NCBI RefSeq assembly: GCF_000023585.1
Contig: NC_012914.1
Coordinates: 2,619,001 to 2,683,000, forward strand
DNA: 64,000 bases
Direction: 5' to 3'
From: Paenibacillus sp. JDR-2
GTDB lineage: Bacteria; Bacillota; Bacilli; Paenibacillales; Paenibacillaceae
Shown here: one piece after another, positions 35,144 to 44,595 of the stretch
Layout of the letters: every line of letters begins with the position of its first letter
Position numbering within the stretch: position 1 is the stretch's first letter
Position numbers and translations under genes: made by a program
The notes under the pieces: model-generated
What the model was told of the DNA's origin: nothing
The model's input: the letters and a program-made list of their open reading frames with translations, nothing else
Database searches by the model: none

Positions 35144-37095
35144 TCGGCAATGGTAAGCTGCTGCTCAATTTGGATCAACATTGTTTTATTCGGGATATTT
35201 ATTTTCCGTATGTCGGACAGCTAAACCATGTGGGCGGTCACTATTGCCGGTTCGGGATCTGGATCGGAGGCGCATTTTCTTGGCTGGATGAGAAGGAATG
35301 GACATTCGAGCTGAACTATATCGAGGATTCCCTCGTGACGAACATCATTGCGAGGCATGAGGGATTAGGCGTAGAGCTGCAAATGAATGATGGTATTCAT
35401 CAGCGCGAATGCATCTATATTAAACGGGTTGTTGTGCGCAATAGGAGGAACGAAAGCCGGGAAGCCCGGCTTTTCTTCCATCAGGATTTGATGATTGAAG
35501 GATCGGAAGTTGGAGATACGGCTGCCTATTATCCGGAAAATAATACGATGTTCCACTATAAGCGCTCGAATTACTTCATGTTCAGCGGCTGTACGGATGA
35601 AGGCGGCATTATGCAGTATTCTACCGGTATTAAAAGGTTTCACTCCGCAGAGGGAACCTGGCGCGACGCGGAAGACGGCGTGCTGATGGGCAATACGATT
35701 GCCCAAGGCTCGGTTGACAGTACGATTGGGCTGCGTACAACGGTGCCGGGCAATGGCGAGAAGACGCTGTATTACTGGATGTCCGTTGGCAAAAATCTCG
35801 AGGAAGTCAAAACCCTTCATAAATACGTGAAGGATAATCATCCCGAGAAGCTGCTCAGCCGGATCGTCATTTACTGGAAGCATTGGCTGCAGCGTTCCGA
35901 GTCCGATCTAGGGGATTTGCCCAAAGAGGTCACCCGGATGTTCAAGCATAGTCTGCTGCTTGTCCGGACGCAGGTCGATGAGCGAGGCGCTATTTTGGCT
36001 GCGAATGATACGGATATTCTGCAGTACAACCGGGATCATTACAGCTATATGTGGCCGCGTGACGGCGCGCTAATCGCCGAGGCGATGTCGCTGGCTGGCT
36101 ATCAGAGCGTCATTTCGCCGTTTTTCTATTTCTGCGCGAATGCATTGTCACCGGAAGGTTATCTGTATCATAAGTACAATCCGGACGGAACGGTAGGCTC
36201 CAGCTGGCATCCTTATATTGTAAAAGGGAGCCAGAGAATTCCGATCCAGGAAGACGAGACCGCGCTTGTCCTGTTTGCGTTGTGGCAGGACTACTCGCGG
36301 AATCAGGTTATCGAGCTGCCTCAATCGCTATACAGCAACTTAATCCGGAAGGCCGCTTCCTTCCTCAGCGAATATATCGAGCCGGAGCTGTCGCTTCCGA
36401 AGCCAAGTTATGATCTGTGGGAAGAACGGTACGGCATCTGGACGTATACGGCTGCTTCCGTCTATGCCGGTCTAATGGCAGGCGCCTTCTTCACCGAGCT
36501 GTTCGGGGATTATGAGCGGAGTGACCATTACCGTAATATGGCCCATACGGTCAAGACCGGGATTTTGACCCATCTCTGGGATGAAGAATCCGGACGTTTC
36601 GCCCGCGGTCTTGTACAACGGGATAACCGGTGGGTGAAGGATATGACACTGGAGAGCAGTATTTTCGGATTATGGGAGTTTGGCGTCTTGTCCGTTCATG
36701 ATGAACGCGTGCAAAAGACGATGAATGCCATAAAAGAAGGTCTCCGCGTACGGACTCATATTGGCGGTATCGCCAGATACACCAATGATTATTACTTCCA
36801 GCAATCCGGAGAAATCGACCAGGTTCCGGGCAATCCGTGGATCATATGCACGCTGTGGGTTGCTAATTACGAGATTGAATCCGCGCTCACGCTGGCAGAC
36901 CTGGAAGGTCCGCTGAGGACGCTGGAATGGGTTGTCGATCACGCCTTGTCGAGCGGGCTGCTGCCGGAGCAGCTTAACCCTTTCGACGGATCGCCACTGT
37001 CCGTGGCACCGCTCACCTGGTCGCATGCAACCTTTGTTCAAAGCGTAAGCAAATACGCCGCGAAGTACAAAGAGCTCCAGGGCGCAAAGCCGTAA
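35125..37095 (+). CDS. Glycoside hydrolase family 15 (glucoamylase-like)
   Basis: A 656-residue cytosolic-type protein without signal peptide. The N-terminal 250 residues form the beta-sandwich typical of bacterial GH15; the (alpha/alpha)6 barrel has YMWPRDGA (W310-A315) and QEDET with E378 as likely general acid; a second glutamate should lie near the C-terminus. GH15 enzymes release glucose from alpha-glucans or split trehalose. Its place in the operon, where Bacillus has glgP, suggests internal glycogen breakdown. The ATG overlaps glgA by 19 bases. Confidence 0.92.
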   Translation: MARHLVIGNGKLLLNLDQHCFIRDIYFPYVGQLNHVGGHYCRFGIWIGGAFSWLDEKEWTFELNYIEDSLVTNIIARHEGLGVELQMNDGIHQRECIYIKRVVVRNRRNESREARLFFHQDLMIEGSEVGDTAAYYPENNTMFHYKRSNYFMFSGCTDEGGIMQYSTGIKRFHSAEGTWRDAEDGVLMGNTIAQGSVDSTIGLRTTVPGNGEKTLYYWMSVGKNLEEVKTLHKYVKDNHPEKLLSRIVIYWKHWLQRSESDLGDLPKEVTRMFKHSLLLVRTQVDERGAILAANDTDILQYNRDHYSYMWPRDGALIAEAMSLAGYQSVISPFFYFCANALSPEGYLYHKYNPDGTVGSSWHPYIVKGSQRIPIQEDETALVLFALWQDYSRNQVIELPQSLYSNLIRKAASFLSEYIEPELSLPKPSYDLWEERYGIWTYTAASVYAGLMAGAFFTELFGDYERSDHYRNMAHTVKTGILTHLWDEESGRFARGLVQRDNRWVKDMTLESSIFGLWEFGVLSVHDERVQKTMNAIKEGLRVRTHIGGIARYTNDYYFQQSGEIDQVPGNPWIICTLWVANYEIESALTLADLEGPLRTLEWVVDHALSSGLLPEQLNPFDGSPLSVAPLTWSHATFVQSVSKYAAKYKELQGAKP

Positions 37096-37105
37096 ATCCA
37101 TGAAG

Positions 37106-37142
37106 CAAAGCCGCTTAGCAGACAGCTAAGCGGCTTTGTTTC
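37106..37142 (+). terminator. Terminator of the glycogen operon
   Basis: CAAAGCCGCTTAGC and GCTAAGCGGCTTTG, 14-bp perfect arms around AGACA, followed by TTTC, 11 bases after the GH15 stop. Confidence 0.88.
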
Positions 37143-37193
37143 GATCCGAGCTGGCTTCTTAATAGAAGCTGCAGATGCTTTTGATGAATTCGC

Positions 37194-37604
37194 CTATGTG
37201 ATATGAATCAGCGTTTTCTCGTACTGCCTGATATGCTTGATCCTGGATTCTGCGGTTGTTCGCATCGCATTGCCCGCGAGCAGGCTTGAAGTGGAGCCCA
37301 CGCCAACCACGCTTATGCAGCCTACATTAATTCGAGGGCAGCGGTTAACCCTCTTGATACGTACGTCCTCTCCGGCGTCCGCAACCGGGTCGATTAACTG
37401 TGGCAGCGGACGGTTGAAAATGGGGTAGGACTCGAAATAAACGCTTCCTGCCTTCGTATGATCAATCGCTCGTTGAACGGCAAGGGCATTCAGCTTAGGC
37501 GAACCTTCGGCGCGGTCACCGAATTGGATAATCGCCCCGATCGAAACGTCAATAACGGATACCAGCCCGATCTGGGATACTCTTATGGGATAGGATTCTT
37601 CCAT
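37194..37604 (-). CDS. gerPE: Spore germination protein GerPE
   Basis: A 136-residue protein like GerPE, the last cistron of the gerP operon here. The N-terminal RVSQIGLVSVIDVSIGAIIQFGD recalls the PA/PF-type strand pattern and the rest is GerPE-specific (KAGSVYFESYPIFNRPLPQ-like segment). GerP proteins are inner spore-coat proteins that let germinants pass. AGGAGG precedes the ATG. It lies 13 bases after gerPD; no gerPF follows. Confidence 0.88.
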   Translation of the reverse strand: MEESYPIRVSQIGLVSVIDVSIGAIIQFGDRAEGSPKLNALAVQRAIDHTKAGSVYFESYPIFNRPLPQLIDPVADAGEDVRIKRVNRCPRINVGCISVVGVGSTSSLLAGNAMRTTAESRIKHIRQYEKTLIHIT

Positions 37605-37617
37605 TCGTTAATTCCTC

Positions 37618-37839
37618 CTAGCCGGCCATCGGAGATTCGCCAATCGCTTCCTCTTCGCCTTCCGGCGTGGGGAGCGGGGCTAACGGTCCAACAATGACGG
37701 ATTCGGGAGGGGTATCAAACATCGAATATAAGGTGACATAGTCGGAGTCGCCGATCTGGAACATGGATGCTGCCGATACACCTAATATATCAATATTGCC
37801 AACGGTCAAACCGCAATTATGCACAGTGAAATTCACCAT
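37618..37839 (-). CDS. gerPD: Spore germination protein GerPD
   Basis: A 73-residue protein with the GerPD N-terminus (MVNFTVHNCGLTVGNIDILG) and a proline-rich acidic tail. It belongs to the gerP set needed for coat permeability to germinants. AGGAGAG lies upstream of the ATG; it follows gerPC by 16 bases. Confidence 0.9.
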   Translation of the reverse strand: MVNFTVHNCGLTVGNIDILGVSAASMFQIGDSDYVTLYSMFDTPPESVIVGPLAPLPTPEGEEEAIGESPMAG

Positions 37840-37855
37840 TGCTTAAACTCTCCTG

Positions 37856-38533
37856 TCAGCTGCCATTGCCGCTTTTTAGCGACTGGATATATTTTTGCAT
37901 GGCGGCATCCGCATCTCTGATTGTTTTGGATAAAATCATTTCTTTTTTCTCCTGCTCGGTTTGCGGATTCTGTCCTTGTCCGGCAGCCCCTGCCTCAGTC
38001 TCACCCGGCTTCAGCTGCATATAGAAATGAATACGGGATGGAAGCTGCTTACGGATATCCTCCAGAACCATGCGGCGATGATAAGGATCAAGGTCGACCC
38101 CGTATTCGGTCTCGAGTGCAATAAGCCTTTGATTACCATGTTGGCTCAAAAAACGATCCACTTCCGCCCGTAAGCCCGCATACGGCTCAGACGGCGGGGT
38201 TATACCGGGGGCTGCTGCCGGGTATACGTTTGGCTTATGCTGCTGAACCGCAAGCTGTTCGATATCCCCGTCACCGCCGGGCATCCCGGGCGGAGTCATG
38301 CCGATATTCAAAGTGCCTTCAAGCTTCTCTACTTTTAATTGGTCAAAGTGATATTCCAGCTTCTCGATATTATAGGTTGGCTTGTTCTCCAGCTGCTTCA
38401 GCTGCTCGCTTAGAACAGCGAGTTGCTGCTCCAATGAATAAATCTGGCTCTGCTGCGCTCTTAATTTGGTCTGAAGCTCAAGCGACCAGGCTTGCCATGG
38501 AGACAGCCCATTGCCGGGCGGCTGCTGCTGCAT
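37856..38533 (-). CDS. gerPC: Spore germination protein GerPC
   Basis: A 225-residue hydrophilic protein, the usual size for GerPC. A coiled coil is evident at about residues 20-55 (leucine heptads in the QSQIYSLEQQLAVLSEQL region), followed by a Pro/Gly-rich linker and a helical C-terminal domain. GAGAGGAGG lies upstream of the start. It follows gerPB by 28 bases. Confidence 0.9.
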   Translation of the reverse strand: MQQQPPGNGLSPWQAWSLELQTKLRAQQSQIYSLEQQLAVLSEQLKQLENKPTYNIEKLEYHFDQLKVEKLEGTLNIGMTPPGMPGGDGDIEQLAVQQHKPNVYPAAAPGITPPSEPYAGLRAEVDRFLSQHGNQRLIALETEYGVDLDPYHRRMVLEDIRKQLPSRIHFYMQLKPGETEAGAAGQGQNPQTEQEKKEMILSKTIRDADAAMQKYIQSLKSGNGS

Positions 38534-38561
38534 GATAAAAAGCCTCCTCTCTAAATAAACG

Positions 38562-38765
38562 TTAAGCGGGATCCGGAAGCGGGACCAGCGATAGCGGGCT
38601 TTCTTCCCCGAGCTGCGGCGCGGGTTCGGTAAATCCTCCCGTATTGTACATTTGGGATAAAGACCGGATGGATCCCGCGCTTCCGACTTGCAGGACAGAG
38701 CTGTTCGATACGCTATTTACTCGAAGCTGCTGTATGGTGATCGTCTGATAAATAGTCCAGTTCAT
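38562..38765 (-). CDS. gerPB: Spore germination protein GerPB
   Basis: A 67-residue protein with the GerPB pattern (TIYQTITIQQLRVNSVSNSS, then VLQVGSAGSIRSLS). The start lies 3 bases after the gerPA stop, with a GGTG ribosome binding site inside gerPA. It belongs to the gerP operon. Confidence 0.9.
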   Translation of the reverse strand: MNWTIYQTITIQQLRVNSVSNSSVLQVGSAGSIRSLSQMYNTGGFTEPAPQLGEESPLSLVPLPDPA

Positions 38766-38768
38766 GCA

Positions 38769-38999
38769 TTACACCACGGTTTCCAGATTGTTCTGGGAGT
38801 TATCTTGAACGTCCGGATCAAGCGTATTGGTCGCGCTGACCGCATTGTTTGAATTTGCCAGGCTTCCTGTCAGGAACGAGCCGGAGCCAGCGTAGGTTTT
38901 CGTTTGGCTGGAAGGCGACACTTGAACCGCGTCCCCGAATTGAACGACGGCACTGGAGCCGACGCTAACGACTTTTACAAATCCAACGATAGAAGGCAT
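38769..38999 (-). CDS. gerPA: Spore germination protein GerPA
   Basis: A 76-residue protein with the GerPA/PF pattern MPSIVG...VVQFGDAVQVSP and the conserved SATNTLDPD near the C-terminus. GerPA and GerPF are paralogues; it is named PA for its position at the front of the operon. ATG 38999 follows AAGGGTGAG with suitable spacing. A GTG at 39005 is an alternative start. Confidence 0.85.
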   Translation of the reverse strand: MPSIVGFVKVVSVGSSAVVQFGDAVQVSPSSQTKTYAGSGSFLTGSLANSNNAVSATNTLDPDVQDNSQNNLETVV

Positions 39000-39036
39000 T
39001 CGCACTCACCCTTTTCCCTTAAAGCGTCTCGTATAT

Positions 39037-39063
39037 TATCGTATGCGGCATACGCCCAGAGGT
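39037..39063 (-). promoter_or_regulatory. Sigma-K-like promoter of the gerP operon
   Basis: On the minus strand CATACGATA (39037-39045) fits the -10 consensus CATAnnnTA, with AC at 39062-39063, 16 bases upstream. gerP is known to be transcribed by sigma-K in Bacillus. The -10 box overlaps a 15-bp palindrome (CGTATGC-G-GCATACG, 39040-39054). Confidence 0.65.
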
Positions 39064-39083
39064 TCCGCGGCCCGTGTGGATAA

Positions 39084-39614
39084 ATGCCCGGCGAAAGGAA
39101 TGAAGTAGCCGCTCCGCCCAGCTTCGCATATGCTATCAGGGAACGGCTGGAGGTGAACGGGAACGTGGAGAACAAATGGGATGAGCTCGAGCGATGGCTG
39201 GACGGCCAGCGTCTGCCAAAAGGCTTCGATGTAATGAAGGAGCCGGATTGGGTGGAGAAATTTGTCCGGAAGATGATGACCCAATCACTTCCTTCGGCAG
39301 CAAATTCCATCTTGGATCAAGCGGAAGCGAGCGAGGGGATTTCCTTCTTTGAGACTCATCACGAATTACTTGTGAAGTTCCACCTTCCGCGTGAAGTAAG
39401 CCGGGAAAATCTTCGCTTGTACGTACGGGATGACCGATTACGGATTGAAGGACTTCCTAATCAGCAGAAGGAAATCATCAAGCTACCTAAGCTTGTTAAG
39501 CCGACCATCTGCCAGGCGATTGTGAAAAACTATGTTTTGCAAGTAAAGCTGCGCAAAAGACCCCGGGCCGGTACTTATTATGAAACGGATATACGATGGT
39601 TGAAAGGCCGCTGA
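39084..39614 (+). CDS. Hsp20/alpha-crystallin-like protein
   Basis: A 176-residue protein. Residues about 85-175 look like the alpha-crystallin (ACD/p23-type) beta-sandwich: LLVKFHLPREVSRENLRLYV and DDRLRIEGLP match its strand pattern. The N-terminal 80 residues are helical and unlike usual small heat-shock proteins. It is divergent from gerP, so a spore-coat role like CotM/CotP is conceivable. The start at 39084 has only a weak ribosome binding site (GGAT). Confidence 0.7.
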   Translation: MPGERNEVAAPPSFAYAIRERLEVNGNVENKWDELERWLDGQRLPKGFDVMKEPDWVEKFVRKMMTQSLPSAANSILDQAEASEGISFFETHHELLVKFHLPREVSRENLRLYVRDDRLRIEGLPNQQKEIIKLPKLVKPTICQAIVKNYVLQVKLRKRPRAGTYYETDIRWLKGR

Positions 39615-39714
39615 TCCAGGGCCTTGCGGCCGTCGTTTTCTTTTGAATAAAAAAATTTCCGCCACTAGGCAATGAAAGCCGTTTCAACTTGTCACCTTTT
39701 CTTACGGAATGTGG

Positions 39715-39744
39715 TTGGCGAACGGAGGGACAATCCCTTATAAT
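39715..39744 (+). promoter_or_regulatory. Promoter of the small membrane protein genes
   Basis: TTGGCG at 39715-39720 and TATAAT at 39739-39744 with an 18-base spacer, 42 bases before the first start codon. Confidence 0.65.
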
Positions 39745-39786
39745 GCTAATTGTGTACTTGCATTATTACATAGGGGAGTGTATGCA

Positions 39787-39987
39787 GTGACTTTAGTCGA
39801 TGTCAGTGACATCTCAACTTCGTTATTTATTATCGGGGTCGTCTTTTTATTGCTCATTTTCGGATTATTAAGTCTTGGCATTCTTCGTATGTTCCAGCAG
39901 CGCTTCCGTTACGGATGGGTTTGTTTTGCAGGAGCGGTGGTCAGCTTTATCGTCTTGATGATTATTTTGAACAAATGGTATGTATAG
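39787..39987 (+). CDS. Small membrane protein
   Basis: A 66-residue protein with two predicted membrane helices (about residues 11-33 and 44-62). I do not recognise it. The GTG at 39787 is chosen because AGGGGAG at 39772-39778 lies 8 bases before it; the open frame reaches further up to 39709. It precedes a second small membrane protein by 35 bases and probably shares its transcript. Confidence 0.65.
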   Translation: MTLVDVSDISTSLFIIGVVFLLLIFGLLSLGILRMFQQRFRYGWVCFAGAVVSFIVLMIILNKWYV

Positions 39988-40022
39988 CGGGTTTCTGCAG
40001 ATAAGTAGGGAGGGTGCCCGTT

Positions 40023-40247
40023 ATGATGTGGACGGCGATCTGGTTTGTTATTAATATGTTCTTTGTAACCTCGGTCATTGCATTGTTGTTCATGCACCGA
40101 TCCGTTACGGAAGCGGCACTTGATCCCGCAGGCGGGGAACGCCTTGCAGCGGCGAAGACAAGACGCAAATGGGTGTCGATCATAAGTATTGTGTTATTTC
40201 TGGCTATGTGTGCAAGTTTTCTGATAAACATGCGGCTGAACGGATGA
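40023..40247 (+). CDS. Small membrane protein
   Basis: A 74-residue protein with an N-terminal helix (about residues 4-24), a basic loop (KTRRKW) and a second helix at 51-69. Not recognised. AGGGAGG lies about 8 bases before ATG 40023. It is followed by a terminator at 40268. Confidence 0.68.
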   Translation: MMWTAIWFVINMFFVTSVIALLFMHRSVTEAALDPAGGERLAAAKTRRKWVSIISIVLFLAMCASFLINMRLNG

Positions 40248-40267
40248 TCCAAGGTGCGGCTTAAGAG

Positions 40268-40296
40268 AGGCTCTCATTGACGAGAGTCTTTTTTTT
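40268..40296 (+). terminator. Terminator after the small membrane protein pair
   Basis: GGCTCTC pairs with GAGAGTC (one G-T) around ATTGAC and is followed by eight T. Confidence 0.82.
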
Positions 40297-40341
40297 CGGC
40301 ATTATGAATAGAAAGATACTTTATTGTCGGAGGTTCTTTCA

Positions 40342-40779
40342 TTGCATACCATAGATGAAATTATACAAAGAATGACCGGACAAGGACTTCGCATAACGGA
40401 TCAGCGCAAATCGCTGGCCAAATTATTTGCGGAGACTCCGGGATACCTGGCACCTAAGGAAGTTTACGAATATATGGGCAAGTCCTACTCGGGCCTGAGC
40501 TTTGATACCGTATACCGCAATTTGCGCGTGATGGAGGAGCTTGGGGTTATCGAGCAGGTTATTTTTGAGGACGGCGTTAAATTCAAGCTTCATTGCAGGG
40601 AAAACGATCATCACCACCATATGATCTGCCTGCAATGCGGCCATACGTATCCGATTACGTTCTGTCCGATGGAGCAAACGGTCGTACCGGATGATTTCCG
40701 CGTAGTGAAGCATAAATTCGAAGTGTTCGGCTATTGCAAAGACTGCATTCAAGAAGAGTCGGCAGCCGGGGCAAACTGA
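40342..40779 (+). CDS. zur: Fur-family metalloregulator, probably Zur
   Basis: A 145-residue Fur-family repressor: winged helix at about residues 10-80 ([15 protein letters not shown] recognition region), then the metal domain with [15 protein letters not shown] and a second CxxC (CKDC) forming the structural zinc site. TTG 40342 is chosen from GGAGG at 40329-40333. Zur is favoured over Fur/PerR because the only metal transport operon nearby is znuACB, with an operator-like dyad on its promoter. This specificity is inference. Confidence 0.8.
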   Translation: MHTIDEIIQRMTGQGLRITDQRKSLAKLFAETPGYLAPKEVYEYMGKSYSGLSFDTVYRNLRVMEELGVIEQVIFEDGVKFKLHCRENDHHHHMICLQCGHTYPITFCPMEQTVVPDDFRVVKHKFEVFGYCKDCIQEESAAGAN

Positions 40780-41054
40780 TGGCTCACAGCCGAACAGCCG
40801 TAAGAGTGATGAAGGCGCCGGTTCTTTTCTACCGCAAAGTAATATCGCCGCTTACGCCGCCGACCTGCCGATATTATCCGACTTGTTCGGCATACGCACT
40901 TGAGGCTCTCGAGAAGCACGGCGCTGTAAAGGGCTCATGGCTAGCCGCTAAGCGGATCGCAAGATGCCATCCTTTCCATCCGGGGGGATATGATCCTGTT
41001 CCTCCCGTCCCGGGGGAGCAAGAGAGTGATACGGGCGGAACGGCTGCTCCTTGA
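40779..41054 (+). CDS. yidD: Membrane protein insertion efficiency factor YidD
   Basis: A 91-residue member of the YidD family: [32 protein letters not shown] and [11 protein letters not shown] are its signatures, with three conserved cysteines. YidD acts with YidC-type insertases at the membrane. ATG 40779 overlaps the regulator stop (TGATG); a second ATG at 40809 gives the more usual 81-residue form, so the start is uncertain. Confidence 0.88.
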   Translation: MAHSRTAVRVMKAPVLFYRKVISPLTPPTCRYYPTCSAYALEALEKHGAVKGSWLAAKRIARCHPFHPGGYDPVPPVPGEQESDTGGTAAP

Positions 41055-41080
41055 CAATGGAGCGTTTAATTGGTTATATT
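41051..41080 (+). promoter_or_regulatory. Promoter of the metG T-box transcript
   Basis: TTGACA at 41051-41056 with TTATAT at 41074 or TATATT at 41075-41080 (17 or 18 bases apart). It overlaps the yidD stop codon. Confidence 0.78.
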
Positions 41081-41086
41081 TTGTCA

Positions 41087-41390
41087 TATAAGCATATTTC
41101 CCATATTCGATGAACGGATAAGTAAGATGAAGATACCATAACAGAGAGCCGGGCAAGACGCTGGAAGCCGGTATGGATAAGCATCCGAAGATGGTCCCGG
41201 AGAATCTGTTTCCGAGCCTCAATGCGAGGTAAGGGAATGGCGTTAAGCTGGCGTTAACGGCTCTGCCGCCCCTAGAATGGCGGCACACGAAGCTGCTGTG
41301 CTGTGGTTGTTCATTAAAGCGCAGCGGGAATTTGGGTGGTACCGCGTGAGTGAACTTGAACTCTCGTCCCATGTTGGACGGGAGTTTTTT
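41087..41390 (+). promoter_or_regulatory. T-box leader, methionine specific, controlling metG
   Basis: The T-box TGGGTGGTACCGCG is at 41333-41346. In stem I, AGAGAGCCGGG and GGAAGCCGG are typical, and the stretch CCGAAGATGGTCCCGGAG aligns with specifier loops, giving AUG at 41191-41193, the methionine codon. The terminator has arms ACTCTCGTCC and GGACGGGAGT (41360-41384) with TTTTTT after it. Uncharged tRNA-Met should allow read-through into metG. Confidence 0.92.
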
Positions 41391-41429
41391 GCGTTCTCTC
41401 GCTTAATTTTGATCATAACGGAGGAATGA

Positions 41430-43424
<1,995 letters not shown>

Positions 43425-43435
43425 AATAGAGTTGC

Positions 43436-43480
43436 TCAGAACCGCCAGGATGTTGAATCCGAGGCGGTTCTCTTGTTTCT
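43436..43480 (+). terminator. Terminator of metG
   Basis: GAACCGCC (43439-43446) pairs with GGCGGTTC (43463-43470) around a 16-base loop and is followed by TCTTGTTTCTT. Confidence 0.75.
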
Positions 43481-43529
43481 TAACGTATGCAGAGGTACAT
43501 GCATGTAAATAGTAGTTAATAGTTTATGG

Positions 43530-43558
43530 TTGACACGGTGTAAGCCCGCTCGTATAAT
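43530..43558 (+). promoter_or_regulatory. Consensus promoter of znuACB
   Basis: TTGACA at 43530-43535 and TATAAT at 43553-43558, a 17-base spacer: a full consensus sigma-A promoter, consistent with a need for tight repression. Confidence 0.9.
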
Positions 43559-43565
43559 CTAGAAC

Positions 43566-43582
43566 GTAATAGTAACGATTAC
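43566..43582 (+). promoter_or_regulatory. Probable Zur operator on the znu promoter
   Basis: GTAATAGTAACGATTAC is a dyad with GTAAT and ATTAC arms, starting 8 bases after the -10 box, at the expected transcription start. It resembles Bacillus Zur boxes of the CGTAAT-n-ATTACG type as I remember them. Assignment to the regulator at 40342 is inference. Confidence 0.68.
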
Positions 43583-43613
43583 TAAAAAGAGTTTTGAAAT
43601 GGAGATTATACGA

Positions 43614-44561
43614 ATGCGTTCTTTAAAACATATTAGTGTGCTGCTGTTTGTTATGACCGTTTTGCTTTCCGCATGCGGCGCTAATTCGGATAAAACGCTT
43701 GTTGAAGGCAAGACCAACGTGGTTACGAGCTTTTATCCGCTCTATTATTTGGCTTCCGAGATTGGGGGCGACAACGTGAATGTCGTCAACCTTATTCCCG
43801 CTGGCGTAGAGCCTCATGATTGGACGCCTAAAAGCCAGGATTTGACCATCGCTTCCAAAGCGCAGCTGTTCCTGTATAACGGTGCCGGTCTAGAGGGCTG
43901 GACGGATGATTTCCTGAAAGGCCTGCCGAAGAACAGCGGTCTGATCACGGCCGAAATGAGTAAGGGAATTGCACTCATTCATGGAAATCCGGAAGAAGAG
44001 GAAGATCACGATCATGGCGATCATGATCACGATCTTGATGTCGATCCGCATACTTGGGTGAGTCCGAAGTCGGCTATGGTTATGGCGGCAAACGTGAAAG
44101 ACAGCCTGATTCAGGCAGATCCTTCCCAAAAGGAAGCGTTCGAAGCGAATTATGATGCGCTTATAGGCAAGCTGGAAGCGCTGAACGAAGAGTTTGAGTC
44201 TAAATTAGCGGCAGCGCCGCATAAATCGATTGTAGTCTCCCATCAGGCTTTTGGTTATTTGGCCAGAGATTACGGACTGACGCAAATCGCGATTACAGGT
44301 CTGTCTCCCGATGCCGAGCCTCGCGCCCAGGATTTGCTCAAGGTTGCGAAGTTTGTGAAATCGGAAGGCATCAAATATATTTATTTCGAAGAGATGGTAT
44401 CGCCGGATCTGGCAAAAACGATTGCAAGCGAAACGCATACCAAGCTGCTTGTGCTTAATCCGATCGAGGGCCTTACGCCGAAGCAGGAAAAGGCGGGAGA
44501 GGATTATCTTAGCCTAATGGAACAAAACCTGCAAAATTTATTGACCGGATTACAGAAATAA
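43614..44561 (+). CDS. znuA: Zinc ABC transporter substrate-binding lipoprotein
   Basis: A 315-residue lipoprotein with lipobox LLSAC (C21). It belongs to cluster A-I metal-binding proteins: FYPLYYLASEIGG, VEPHDWTP (His ligand) and the His/Asp-rich loop between about residues 122 and 142, typical of zinc rather than manganese binders. ATG 43614 has GGAG with 9-base spacing; ATG 43599 does not. Likely delivers Zn2+ to ZnuB. Confidence 0.93.
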   Translation: MRSLKHISVLLFVMTVLLSACGANSDKTLVEGKTNVVTSFYPLYYLASEIGGDNVNVVNLIPAGVEPHDWTPKSQDLTIASKAQLFLYNGAGLEGWTDDFLKGLPKNSGLITAEMSKGIALIHGNPEEEEDHDHGDHDHDLDVDPHTWVSPKSAMVMAANVKDSLIQADPSQKEAFEANYDALIGKLEALNEEFESKLAAAPHKSIVVSHQAFGYLARDYGLTQIAITGLSPDAEPRAQDLLKVAKFVKSEGIKYIYFEEMVSPDLAKTIASETHTKLLVLNPIEGLTPKQEKAGEDYLSLMEQNLQNLLTGLQK

Positions 44562-44595
44562 TAGGAATGATACAGCGAAAGAGAGGTGGGGAACG

